Source: an uncultured Clostridia bacterium (lineage in GTDB: Bacteria > Bacillota > Clostridia > Christensenellales > Borkfalkiaceae). Taken from it: a stretch of 45,195 nt of DNA. Under the pieces are notes generated by a model, which was not told the origin of the DNA, searched no databases, and worked only from the letters and a program-made list of their open reading frames with translations. Made by a program: the position numbers and the translations under genes. Position 1 is the first letter of the stretch; every line of letters starts with the position of its first letter. Positions 25,710 through 33,769 of this stretch are shown here, one piece after another. The stretch covers positions 1 to 45,195 of the forward strand of contig CALVLK010000012.1 of assembly GCA_944337235.1 (NCBI GenBank). Direction: 5' to 3'.

Positions 25710-25789
25710 AAAAAACAAGGGTCTGCCCAAATGCGCGGCGCGCCGAAAGGCGCACATGCGGGCGCCGAAGAGCAGAATATTCCCTTGTT
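25710..25789 (-). terminator. Long structured hairpin with T-run inside the zinc operon
   Basis: On the minus strand AACAAGGG (25789-25782) pairs with CCCTTGTT (25721-25714), then TTTT. Inside, TCTGC pairs with GCAGA and GCGCC pairs with GGCGC around a 4-nt loop. It could be an intrinsic terminator after the first gene or an attenuator controlling the rest of the operon. Confidence 0.65.
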
Positions 25790-25797
25790 GCAAAAAA

Positions 25798-26099
25798 TCA
25801 GGCTGTCAGTTTTATTTTAAGCGATACGAGTGTTCCGCACCGTATGCTCCTTGTGCGGGGAAGGGGTCTTGCGTCCTCTTCGCGGCGGAACACGGGGCGG
25901 CGTTCCTCCCCGTCCTGTGCGGTCCCTGAAGAGAGGCCGCGCAGAAATTGTCTGCATTCGCTCAGCTCGGTGCAGATCGCACAGCCGTCCGTATCATAGC
26001 AGACGTGATCCGCCTGTGCCAGGAGAAGGGTGCAGACATAAGCAGCGTCATGATCATGATCGCTGCCGTGATGATGGCGAAAATTTTCTTGGTCCGCAT
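25798..26099 (-). pseudogene. Frameshifted small secreted protein, first gene of the zinc operon
   Basis: The ATG at 26099 (SD GGGAGG) opens a signal peptide, MRTKKIFAIITAAIMIMT, ending LLMSA. The frame then goes to a short stop, but the -1 frame reads LLLAQADHVCYDTDGCAICTEL and continues to LVSLKIKLTA-stop at 25798. I recall a family of small clostridial membrane proteins next to zinc transporters with HxCxGxxCPIC and a C-terminal VSLKVKL, which fits the joined product of about 100 residues. The shift lies near GCACCCTTC on the minus strand (26033-26025). Either the gene is broken, or frameshifting or a sequencing error explains it. Confidence 0.65.
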
Positions 26100-26135
26100 C
26101 CCGCTTTTCCTCCCGTTTATTTTGTTCCATGCAAT

Positions 26136-26165
26136 ATTATAGGGGCGCCTTGCGCAATTTGTCAA
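26136..26165 (-). promoter_or_regulatory. Promoter of the zinc-uptake operon
   Basis: On the minus strand TTGACA (26165-26160), 18-nt spacer, TATAAT (26141-26136). A 21-bp imperfect palindrome (26170-26190) lies directly upstream. Confidence 0.82.
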
Positions 26166-26169
26166 GCGA

Positions 26170-26190
26170 ATGGAAAGAATATTTTTCCAT
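26170..26190. promoter_or_regulatory. Palindrome upstream of the zinc-operon promoter, possible operator
   Basis: ATGGAAA (26170-26176) and TTTCCAT (26184-26190) form an inverted repeat with AATATT near the centre, 5 nt before the -35 box. It does not match the Gram-positive Zur box as I know it (core TAATNATTA), so the regulator is open. Confidence 0.45.
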
Positions 26191-26249
26191 GGGCGGCGCC
26201 CGCCCCGCCGTGCGGCAAAAACACATAAATAAAAAGGGTCAAAAGCACA

Positions 26250-26255
26250 TACAAT
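26250..26255 (+). promoter_or_regulatory. -10 box before the YtxC-like gene
   Basis: TACAAT lies 6 nt before the GTG start at 26262, so the start codon would coincide with transcription start. No good -35 box is seen 17-18 nt upstream; the call is weak. Confidence 0.4.
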
Positions 26256-26261
26256 AGGCTT

Positions 26262-26945
26262 GTGAGGGAAATCATCGTCTCGGATGGCGCAAGGAATGCG
26301 CTGTATGTCACATATCTCTATCATGCCGTCGTGCCCGCCGTGCAGCGCACGGGCGGCAGCGGCGAGATCATGCTCGCGGGGGAGCGCGCCGCAATGCGCC
26401 TGAAATTGGAGGAGGAGCTTTTGCCGCTCGCGGCAAAGCACATCTCCGAGGTCATCGCCGTGGGGTACAAATACCGCTTCTTGCAGCAAAGGTTGCGCGT
26501 CGCCCTGGGGGAACGGGAACGCCGCATCCTGTGCGCGGCGCTCATTGCCGCCGACGCGGAGGGGGACGAGGCGTATATTCGCCGCAGGATCGCCTGGCGC
26601 GACGAACTGTGCCTCGACGGACTGTTCCGCTTTCGCCTCGGTCCGCTCGCCGAAAAGTGGGAGCACGTCATCTCCTACATCCCGCCCGCATTTTCGCTGC
26701 CCGATCTGCGCAAGTTCTGCCGCTTTCTCATTGCAGAGAGCAAGCGCCGTGTGTACTTAAAGGAGGGGAAGGTGTTCGGGGAGCGGTTCGTGCCGCTGCA
26801 GCGCAGCCGCCTTCTGGGCAGAGAGGGGACGGAGGAGGAACTCGTGCTCGCCGACGCGGGCTATGTGTGCTGCCTGAGCGAGGTGCACCGCCCGCTCGAA
26901 CAATTTCTGCAAAATTATTACGGCGAACGCGCTCTATTCTCTTGA
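26262..26945 (+). CDS. YtxC-like protein
   Basis: A 227-residue protein resembling YtxC, a family named from a Bacillus subtilis gene that also lies upstream of thrS; its function is poorly known and it is often listed as sporulation-related. The matching features are the FRFRLGPLAEKWEHVI segment around residue 125 and the overall alpha-helical pattern, plus the synteny with thrS. No signal peptide or membrane segment. The GTG at 26262 was chosen from the conserved start of the protein; there is no SD. Its stop codon TGA lies inside the -35 box of the thrS promoter. Confidence 0.75.
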   Translation: MREIIVSDGARNALYVTYLYHAVVPAVQRTGGSGEIMLAGERAAMRLKLEEELLPLAAKHISEVIAVGYKYRFLQQRLRVALGERERRILCAALIAADAEGDEAYIRRRIAWRDELCLDGLFRFRLGPLAEKWEHVISYIPPAFSLPDLRKFCRFLIAESKRRVYLKEGKVFGERFVPLQRSRLLGREGTEEELVLADAGYVCCLSEVHRPLEQFLQNYYGERALFS

Positions 26946-26970
26946 CAAACGGGCATAAATCAGATATAAT
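26942..26970 (+). promoter_or_regulatory. thrS promoter
   Basis: TTGACA (26942-26947), 17-nt spacer, TATAAT (26965-26970), exact consensus; the -35 overlaps the upstream stop codon. Confidence 0.92.
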
Positions 26971-26976
26971 GCAGAA

Positions 26977-27200
26977 AATCGACGGAAGAGACAAGTAGCT
27001 TCATCTTATGTCTTCCCCAGAGAGTGCGCCCCGCGGCTGAAAGGCGCGCGAAGAGGGATGAAAGCGAAACCACTCTTGCGGCAGTTTCATAGCAGGAAAG
27101 AGTGGCCGGGGGATCCCTCGGCAATTAAGGTGGAACCGCGCATCAACGAAAAATGCGTCCTTAAATCGCCCGCAAATGGCGTTTTAAGGGCGTTTTTGTT
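26977..27200 (+). promoter_or_regulatory. T-box leader controlling thrS
   Basis: This leader senses uncharged tRNA-Thr and permits readthrough when threonine is scarce. The invariant T-box sequence AAGGTGGAACCGCG is at 27127-27140. Upstream is a stem I region with AGAGAGTG; GCGAAACCACTC around 27063-27074 offers ACC as the likely specifier codon, followed by a purine. The terminator hairpin CCTTAAATCGCC/GGCGTTTTAAGG (27159-27189) with T5 lies just after the antiterminator. Specifier placement is by eye. Confidence 0.92.
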
Positions 27201-27253
27201 ACCGAAACATAGTACTATGCCACGCATAGTATCAAAAGAAATAGAGGTGTACC

Positions 27254-29161
27254 ATGAAAATTACTTTGAAAAACGGAGACGCATTGGAGGTTGCCGAGGG
27301 CGCAGTCTGTTCCGATGCGGCAAAGGCGATCTCGGAGGGGCTTGCCCGCGCGGCGGTGGCGGCCCGCGTCAACGGGGAGCTTGTCGATCTGAGCACGCCG
27401 CTGAAAGAGGGCGACGCCCTTGAGATCGTCACGCTCAAGGACGCAGACGGGCTGCACGTCTATCGCCATACCTGCGCGCACGTTCTGGCGCAGGCGATCA
27501 AGACGATCTACCCGACCAGCAAGCTTGCGATCGGACCCGTCATCGACAACGGATTTTATTACGACATTGACTTCAAGACGCCCATCACCATGGAAGATTT
27601 TGAAAAGCTCGAGGCGGAGATGAAGAAGATCATCAAGAGCAATCTGCCCATCGAGCGCTTTACGCTGCCGCGCGACGAGGCGATCTCCTTCATGAGCAAG
27701 TATCACGAAAATTATAAGGTCGAGCTCATTCAGGATCTGCCCGAGGGGGAGGAGATTTCCTTCTATCGGCAGGGCGCGTTCGTCGACCTGTGCAAGGGGC
27801 CGCATCTTCCCTCTACGGGCAAGATCAAGGCGTTCAAACTCGTGTCCATCGCGGGCGCATACTGGCGCGGCGACGAAAAGAAGAAGATGCTCACCCGCAT
27901 CTACGGCACGGCGTTCGCCAAGAAGGAGGAGATGGACGAATATTTCGCCATGCTCGAAGAGGCAAAGAAGCGTGATCATATCAAGATCGGCAAGGAGATG
28001 AAGCTGTTCGCGCTCATGAACGAGGGGAAGGGCTTCCCCTTCTTCCTGCCCAACGGCATGATCATCAAAAATACGCTTGTCGACTATTGGCGGCAGCTGC
28101 ACACGCGCGAGGGGTATGTCGAGATCCAGACCCCCATCATTTTGAACCGCTCCCTCTGGGAGACGTCGGGGCACTGGGATCACTACCGCGACAATATGTA
28201 CACTACCAAGATCGACGGCGAGGACTGCGCCATCAAGCCCATGAACTGCCCGGGCAGCCTGCTCGTGTACAAGCTCACGCCGCACAGCTATAAAGATTTC
28301 CCCATCCGCATGGGCGAGCTGGGGATCGTGCACCGTCACGAAAAGAGCGGTCAACTGCACGGGCTCTTCCGGGTACGCTGCTTCACGCAGGACGATGCGC
28401 ACATCTTCATGCTGCCCGAACAGATCCGCGACGAGATCAAGGGCGTCGTCCGCCTCATCGACGAGGTGTATTCGCTGTTCGGCTTCAAATTCCATGTGGA
28501 GCTTTCGACGCGCCCCGAGAACAGCATGGGCAGCGACGAGGACTGGCAGGTCGCGACCGACTCCCTGCGCGCCGCGCTCGACGAGATGGGCATGCCCTAT
28601 ACCGTGAACGAGGGCGACGGCGCCTTCTACGGCCCCAAGATCGACTTCCACCTGGAGGACTCCATCAAGCGCACCTGGCAGTGCGGCACCATTCAGCTCG
28701 ACTTCCAGCTGCCGCAGCGCTTTGAGATCGAATATACGGGCGAGGACGGGCAGAAGCACCGCCCCATCATGATCCACCGCGTCGTCTTTGGCTCCATCGA
28801 GCGCTTCATCGGCATCCTCATCGAGCACTATGCGGGCAAGTTCCCCGTATGGCTTGCGCCCGAGCAGGTCAAGGTGCTGCCCGTCACCGACCGCGCGGCC
28901 GAGTACGCGCAGCAGCTCGTCGCCGAGATGAAGGCGATGGGCATCCGCGCGAGTGCAGATCTGAGAAAGGAAAAGATCGGCAAGAAGATCTTCGACGCCG
29001 AGACGGAGAAGGTGCCCTATAAACTGATCGTGGGCGACAAAGAGGTAGAGGACGGCACGGTCTCCGTCCGCCGCCGCGGCGAGGGCGACATCGGCAGCAT
29101 GAAGCGCGCCGCGTTCTGCGCCATGGTCAAGGAGGAGAACGACAGCAAGAAGACGTTCTGA
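27254..29161 (+). CDS. thrS: Threonyl-tRNA synthetase
   Basis: It charges tRNA-Thr; a class II synthetase of 635 residues, normal for the family. Domains in order: TGS (residues 1-61), the second editing domain with HTCAHVLAQAI, the catalytic core with MNCPGSLLVYK and RMGELGIVHRHEKSG (zinc ligand Cys in NCPG, His in the later segments), motif 3 in HRVVFGSIERFIGIL, and the anticodon-binding domain from about residue 540 (VKVLPVTDRAAEYAQQL). It is controlled by the T-box leader. SD GAGGTG precedes the ATG. Confidence 0.99.
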   Translation: MKITLKNGDALEVAEGAVCSDAAKAISEGLARAAVAARVNGELVDLSTPLKEGDALEIVTLKDADGLHVYRHTCAHVLAQAIKTIYPTSKLAIGPVIDNGFYYDIDFKTPITMEDFEKLEAEMKKIIKSNLPIERFTLPRDEAISFMSKYHENYKVELIQDLPEGEEISFYRQGAFVDLCKGPHLPSTGKIKAFKLVSIAGAYWRGDEKKKMLTRIYGTAFAKKEEMDEYFAMLEEAKKRDHIKIGKEMKLFALMNEGKGFPFFLPNGMIIKNTLVDYWRQLHTREGYVEIQTPIILNRSLWETSGHWDHYRDNMYTTKIDGEDCAIKPMNCPGSLLVYKLTPHSYKDFPIRMGELGIVHRHEKSGQLHGLFRVRCFTQDDAHIFMLPEQIRDEIKGVVRLIDEVYSLFGFKFHVELSTRPENSMGSDEDWQVATDSLRAALDEMGMPYTVNEGDGAFYGPKIDFHLEDSIKRTWQCGTIQLDFQLPQRFEIEYTGEDGQKHRPIMIHRVVFGSIERFIGILIEHYAGKFPVWLAPEQVKVLPVTDRAAEYAQQLVAEMKAMGIRASADLRKEKIGKKIFDAETEKVPYKLIVGDKEVEDGTVSVRRRGEGDIGSMKRAAFCAMVKEENDSKKTF

Positions 29162-29202
29162 AAAATCTGACAGTTTGTTCCCCGCGACGGCGTCTTCCGT
29201 AG

Positions 29203-29208
29203 TATAAT
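29203..29208 (+). promoter_or_regulatory. -10 box before the lipase-like gene
   Basis: TATAAT 24 nt before the TTG start; no convincing -35 box at 16-18 nt. Confidence 0.45.
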
Positions 29209-29232
29209 GGAGGTGTCAAGGGGGAAAACGCA

Positions 29233-29847
29233 TTGCAGCTTTTATCATTGTTTCAACAGATTCTCGACGCGGAGTATGCCCGGGCGGGCAACGCCGCGTC
29301 CTATTTTTTACGGCGGGAGGGCGACGCGCTCATCTTGCTCTTTGAGGAGAGCAACGGCAAGACGGATTGGCGCAACAACCTCGATTTTCCCGCCGCGCTC
29401 GCCCGCGGCAAAGGGGAGAAGTTCTTTGCACACCGCGGGTTTTTGCGCGTCTGGCAGTCGGTCTTGCCCTGCATCGCCGGGGCGATCCGCGACCGTACCG
29501 TCCGGCGTATCCTCGTGGCGGGGTATTCGCACGGGGCGGCGCTTGCGCTGCTCTGCCACGAACACTGCCTCTCTGTGCGCCCCGAACTGGAAGAGAACAT
29601 CCTCGGCGTGGGGTTCGGCTGTCCGCGCGTGGCATGGGGCATCCTGCCGCGCGCCGTCAAACGCCGGCTCAAAAGGTTTGTGCTGGTGGAAAACGGCAGA
29701 GACATCATCACCCGCCTTCCGCCCGCGCTCTTGGGGTATCGGCGCGTGGGAAAGAGAAGGCGCGTGGGACTCTTTCGCGGGTACGGGGCGGTCGGTGCGC
29801 ACCGCCCCGAGTGCTATCTTGCGGCACTCGAGGGGGAGGAGCTATGA
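29233..29847 (+). CDS. Class 3 lipase-like alpha/beta hydrolase
   Basis: A 204-residue protein with the nucleophile elbow GYSHG (Ser near residue 99), HRGFLRVW as in class 3 lipases (a His-containing segment before the nucleophile), GFGCPRVAW and later VENGRDIITRLPP, which resembles the Asp-containing segment, and a His in GAHRPECY near the end that could complete the triad. No signal peptide, so it acts in the cytoplasm or is released by lysis. The start is TTG at 29233 with SD AAGGGGG. It overlaps the next gene by 4 nt. Similar short lipases occur in Firmicutes prophages, which the neighbour supports. Confidence 0.78.
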   Translation: MQLLSLFQQILDAEYARAGNAASYFLRREGDALILLFEESNGKTDWRNNLDFPAALARGKGEKFFAHRGFLRVWQSVLPCIAGAIRDRTVRRILVAGYSHGAALALLCHEHCLSVRPELEENILGVGFGCPRVAWGILPRAVKRRLKRFVLVENGRDIITRLPPALLGYRRVGKRRRVGLFRGYGAVGAHRPECYLAALEGEEL

Positions 29848-30167
29848 TCTGGGACGGCGTCGTCCGCTTTGTCGTATGGCTTGCAACTTCGCTCGTCGGG
29901 GGCGCCGCCACAATGCTCGTCGGCCGCTGCAAGGCCTTCCGCCGCCGCGACCAGGCGCTGCGCGATGGGGTGGAGAGCCTGTTGCGCAGCCAGCTCATCT
30001 CTTTTCATGATAAATATGTCGAGCGCGGCTACTGCCCGCTGTACGCCAAAGAGGCGGCGCGCCGAAGCTACGACGCCTATCATGCGCTGGGCGGGAACGG
30101 CGTCGTGACGAAACTGTACGATGATCTGATGGCGCTGCCCGAGAACCCGCCGGGCGGCGTGCCGTGA
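29844..30167 (+). CDS. Small phage-type membrane-anchored protein
   Basis: A 107-residue protein: one N-terminal membrane segment (about 6-26), then a basic helix and the pattern ALRDGVESLLRSQLISFHDKY, ERGYCPLYAKEA, YHALGGNGVV and LPENPP. I recall this pattern from short proteins near holin genes in Firmicutes prophages and conjugative elements. Function is unknown. It is translationally coupled to the lipase-like gene (ATGA). No other phage gene lies beside it. Confidence 0.7.
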   Translation: MIWDGVVRFVVWLATSLVGGAATMLVGRCKAFRRRDQALRDGVESLLRSQLISFHDKYVERGYCPLYAKEAARRSYDAYHALGGNGVVTKLYDDLMALPENPPGGVP

Positions 30168-30189
30168 GTACTCAATCTTTGTAAATCAA

Positions 30190-30219
30190 GTGACATATTT
30201 CGGGGCGTTGTGATATAAT
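30190..30219 (+). promoter_or_regulatory. Promoter of the membrane-protein gene at 30248
   Basis: GTGACA (30190-30195), 18-nt spacer, TATAAT (30214-30219). Confidence 0.7.
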
Positions 30220-30247
30220 CGGTGCGATATCATTGCTTGGAGGGAAT

Positions 30248-31552
30248 ATGTTGATCCAATACGAACGCGCCGTGAGCGACGCGGGGGAGCGCAGGCGGCT
30301 GCGCAAGGCCTGGTGGGGCAAATTTGCCGCATGGGCACTGACCGCATTTTTTGCATTGTTGGTGCTCGTCTTTGCGCTGGTGCAGGAGGGCGGTACGCAG
30401 ATCGCCTTTGTGCTGCTGTTCGGGCTGAGCTTTCTTATCTTTCTCGTCTGCCTCTGCGTTGCCATCGTGTTTCAGGTGCGCTTTCGGCGCAATTTTGTAA
30501 GCCTTTTGCAGCGGGAGCCCCTGGGCGGCGAACTGCCCGAGGCAATTGCCTACCGCAAGATCTGTCTGGAGCTTTACGAGCGCAGGCGCCGCCGCATCGG
30601 CTGGGCAGCCATCGTCGGCTATGTGCTCATTGGGCTGGGCGTCCTGTGCCTGGCGCTCGAGATCATACTCAACCTGCAGAGCGATTCGCTCGGGGCGTTC
30701 GGCCTTGCCGCAGGCATCCTGCTCTATCTCGGCATCATCTTCTATCCCGTCCTCTATCTGGCGTATGAATTTGTTCAGGGGCTGCGGGGGGAGACGATCG
30801 GCATCAGGGCGGGCAAGGAGATCGCCGTCATCGACGCCGCGCAGGGCCGCCCCGTCAGGTACCGCCTTGATGCCGACCCCAATCTGCAGAGCTATAGCTA
30901 TATGTTCCCCGATGAGGAACTGCGCGCACGCATCATAGGCGAGGCAAGGCGCAATTCCTCTCTCATGCTGTGGGGCTGCATCCTGCCCGGTATCGTTCTG
31001 GCCGTGGCGGCATGCGTGGTGCTCAACTGGTTCTTCGGCGGCCGCTTCATGGGCTATGTGCTGCCCGGCGTCATGGTATTTGCGGCGCTTTCGGGCGGCG
31101 TGATCGGTAGCCTGGTGCGCGGCAGAACGCGCGCCATCCGCGAAGAACAGCGCAGGAAGCTGGAGGCAGATCCCGCGTTTGAAAAAAATCTTCGCATCAT
31201 GAACATGTACGATGCCTTCAACCGCAAGTACGACCGCGTGCTGCTCGCTTTCTGCGGGGCGGCTTTCGTGCTCTCGCTTGTGCTTGCCATTTTCTTTCCG
31301 CACAGCATTCTGTCGCTCGCGGGCATCCTCGTACTGCTTGCAGGGCTTCTCAATAACAATGCCAAGGTAAAGCAGCTGCGGCTTCGCGTCATCCCCATCG
31401 AACAGGAGATCGAAGCGGAGCGCAGGGCAAAGGAGACTTCTGCGCCTTCGCAAGAAGATGCGCCTGCTGCCCCGCAGGAGGTTGCCGCATCGCAGGAGCC
31501 CGTCACCCTGCAGAAGGAGGAGGGCGACGAGACGCCCGGGACAACGGAATGA
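30248..31552 (+). CDS. Polytopic membrane protein of unknown function
   Basis: A 434-residue protein with about eight membrane segments in pairs (for example near residues 22-45, 52-76, 119-142, 152-172, 244-264, 272-292, 336-357 and 361-380) and a charged, acidic C-terminal tail rich in Ala, Pro and Glu (about 395-434). A soluble cytoplasmic or external loop with YRLDADPNLQSYSYMFPDEEL lies in the middle. No catalytic motif or transporter signature is visible to me. SD GGAGGG precedes the ATG at 30248. It has its own promoter and terminator, so it is a single-gene unit. Confidence 0.75.
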   Translation: MLIQYERAVSDAGERRRLRKAWWGKFAAWALTAFFALLVLVFALVQEGGTQIAFVLLFGLSFLIFLVCLCVAIVFQVRFRRNFVSLLQREPLGGELPEAIAYRKICLELYERRRRRIGWAAIVGYVLIGLGVLCLALEIILNLQSDSLGAFGLAAGILLYLGIIFYPVLYLAYEFVQGLRGETIGIRAGKEIAVIDAAQGRPVRYRLDADPNLQSYSYMFPDEELRARIIGEARRNSSLMLWGCILPGIVLAVAACVVLNWFFGGRFMGYVLPGVMVFAALSGGVIGSLVRGRTRAIREEQRRKLEADPAFEKNLRIMNMYDAFNRKYDRVLLAFCGAAFVLSLVLAIFFPHSILSLAGILVLLAGLLNNNAKVKQLRLRVIPIEQEIEAERRAKETSAPSQEDAPAAPQEVAASQEPVTLQKEEGDETPGTTE

Positions 31553-31571
31553 AGGCATAAAAGCCTTGCCC

Positions 31572-31597
31572 ATCCCCGCCTGCCGGCGGGGATTTTT
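31572..31597 (+). terminator. Terminator after the membrane-protein gene
   Basis: ATCCCCGCC-tgcc-GGCGGGGAT followed by T-run. Confidence 0.9.
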
Positions 31598-31634
31598 GTG
31601 CGATATCCCGCCGGAAAAAAGACATGTAAAATCC

Positions 31635-31664
31635 TTGCATTCTCACCGCAAGATATGGTATAAT
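31635..31664 (+). promoter_or_regulatory. Promoter of the topoisomerase IV-like operon
   Basis: TTGCAT (31635-31640), 18-nt spacer, TATAAT (31659-31664). Confidence 0.7.
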
Positions 31665-31699
31665 GAAAAATATCATACACAAGCATTTGAGGGTAAACT

Positions 31700-33769
31700 A
31701 TGTCAAAGACGAGCTATGACGCGAACGACATCACCGTACTCGAGGGGCTGGATGCCGTGCGCCTGCGCCCCGGCATGTACATCGGTTCGACGGGCACGAA
31801 GGGGCTGCACCATATCCTGTGGGAGATCGTGGACAACGCCATCGACGAGGCGGCGAACGGCTATGCCGATACGATCAGCGTCACGCTGCACAAAGACGGC
31901 AGCGCCTCGGTAGAGGACAACGGCAGGGGCATCCCTACCGACATTCACCCCAAGATGAAGGTCTCGGGCGTGCAGGTCGTGTTCACGCAACTGCACGCGG
32001 GCGGAAAATTCGACGGGGAAAACTATGCCTATTCGGGCGGCCTGCACGGCGTGGGCGCCTCGGTCACGAACGCGCTCTCGGAGTGGCTGGACGTCACCGT
32101 CTGGCAGAACGGGAAGGAGTACGCCATGAAGTTCCACTCCTATTACGACGAGAAGAAGGGCAAGGTGGAGTCTGGCATTCCCATTGCGCCGCTTGCGCCC
32201 ACGGGGGTCAAAACGAAAAAGCACGGCACGCTCGTGCGCTTCAAGCCCGATCGGCGCGTCTTCTCCTCGACGGACTTTTCTCTTTCCCTCGTATCCAACC
32301 GCCTGCGCGAGCTTGCCTTTCTGAACAGGGGGCTTAAGATCACGCTCACCGACGAGCGCATCACGCAGAACGAATTCGAGCGCGAGGCGCGCGGTGAGAG
32401 CGCCGAAGAGGAGAACGTACAGCTCGACCTTGCGGGCGCGCTCACGCCCTATTCCGTCATCTATCAGTATGAGGGCGGGATCTCGGACTTTGTAAAGTTC
32501 ATCAACGAGGGCAAGAGCGTGCTGTACGGTAAACCGCTCTATTACAAGACAAAAAAGGACGACATCCTCATCGAGTTTGCCATTCAGCATACGGGGGAAT
32601 ATACCGAAAATCTCTTCTCCTTTGTCAACAACATCCCCACGCCCGAGGGCGGCTTTCACGAGGTCGGGTTCCGCGGCGGCGTGACGAGGATGCTCAACGA
32701 TTACGCCCGCGAAAACAAGCTGCTCAAGGAGAAGGACGCAAACTTCCTCGGCGAGGACTTCCGCGAGGGACTCACCGCCGTGCTCTCCATCAAGATGAAG
32801 AATGTGCAGTTCGAGGGGCAGACCAAGACGAAGCTCGGCAATACCGAGGCGCGCGCCCCCGTCGAGAGCGCCGTGGTCGAAGGGCTGCGCTCCCTTGTCG
32901 GGCAGAACGGCTCCAAAAAGATCTTTGAAGAGATCATAAAAAAGGCGCAGGGCGCCGCGCGGGTGCGCCTTGCGGCGCGCCAGGCCAAGGACAACGCCCG
33001 CGCCAAGAACAGCCTCGATTCGCTCATGCTCGTGGGCAAACTTGCCGCCTGCTCGGGCAAGAAGCCCGAGCGCAACGAGATCTTTATCGTCGAGGGCGAT
33101 TCCGCGGGCGGCACCGCAAAGCAGGCGCGCGTCAGGGAGTATCAGTCCATCCTGCCCCTCCGCGGTAAGCCGCTCAACGTAGAAAAAAAGCGGCTGGATC
33201 AGGTGCTCGCCAACGAGGAGCTGCGCACCCTCATCTCCGCGCTCGGCGCGGGCATGGGGAACGACTTCAACCTCGACAAACTCAACTACCATAAGGTCAT
33301 CATCCTCTCCGATGCCGATCAGGACGGCTTTCACATCCGTTGCATCCTGCTCACCTTCTTCTTCCGCTATATGCGGCCGCTCATCAACGCGGGGCACGTC
33401 TACATCGGCATGCCGCCCCTGTACAAGGTGTACAAGCAGAACAGCAGCGTCGAGGAATACGCCTATAACGACGAGGAGCTGGCGCAGAAAATCGAAAAGG
33501 TGGGCAGGGGCTATCTCATCCAGCGCTATAAGGGGCTGGGCGAGATGAGCGCGGAGCAGCTCTGGGACACGACGATGAACCCCGCCACGCGCAACCTCAC
33601 GCAGGTGACGATCGAGGACGCGATCGCCGCCGGGAACATGATCGAGACGCTGATGGGCGAGAAGGTGGAGGGGAGAAAGATCTTCCTCAACCGCTATGCA
33701 AACTTCAATAAGGTAGATTCATTTATGGACAAGGTAAAGATCAAGGAGGGCAGGCATGAAGAAGCGTGA
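31700..33769 (+). CDS. parE: Type II topoisomerase ATPase subunit, ParE/GyrB-type
   Basis: The ATPase subunit of a type II topoisomerase, 689 residues. The GHKL ATPase is clear: [32 protein letters not shown]. The Toprim domain has [22 protein letters not shown] and DADQDGFHI (Val replaced by Gln in the usual DADVDG), followed by the QRYKGLGEM segment. The choice of ParE over GyrB rests on its partner, which lacks the gyrase-specific box, and on the overlapping pair; a diverged gyrase cannot be excluded. It would act with the subunit at 33756, whose start overlaps it by 14 nt. Confidence 0.88.
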   Translation: MSKTSYDANDITVLEGLDAVRLRPGMYIGSTGTKGLHHILWEIVDNAIDEAANGYADTISVTLHKDGSASVEDNGRGIPTDIHPKMKVSGVQVVFTQLHAGGKFDGENYAYSGGLHGVGASVTNALSEWLDVTVWQNGKEYAMKFHSYYDEKKGKVESGIPIAPLAPTGVKTKKHGTLVRFKPDRRVFSSTDFSLSLVSNRLRELAFLNRGLKITLTDERITQNEFEREARGESAEEENVQLDLAGALTPYSVIYQYEGGISDFVKFINEGKSVLYGKPLYYKTKKDDILIEFAIQHTGEYTENLFSFVNNIPTPEGGFHEVGFRGGVTRMLNDYARENKLLKEKDANFLGEDFREGLTAVLSIKMKNVQFEGQTKTKLGNTEARAPVESAVVEGLRSLVGQNGSKKIFEEIIKKAQGAARVRLAARQAKDNARAKNSLDSLMLVGKLAACSGKKPERNEIFIVEGDSAGGTAKQARVREYQSILPLRGKPLNVEKKRLDQVLANEELRTLISALGAGMGNDFNLDKLNYHKVIILSDADQDGFHIRCILLTFFFRYMRPLINAGHVYIGMPPLYKVYKQNSSVEEYAYNDEELAQKIEKVGRGYLIQRYKGLGEMSAEQLWDTTMNPATRNLTQVTIEDAIAAGNMIETLMGEKVEGRKIFLNRYANFNKVDSFMDKVKIKEGRHEEA

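Noticed and set aside
31703-33397. A 564-codon minus-strand ORF opposite parE
   Set aside because: Antisense shadow without start site, SD or recognisable protein pattern.
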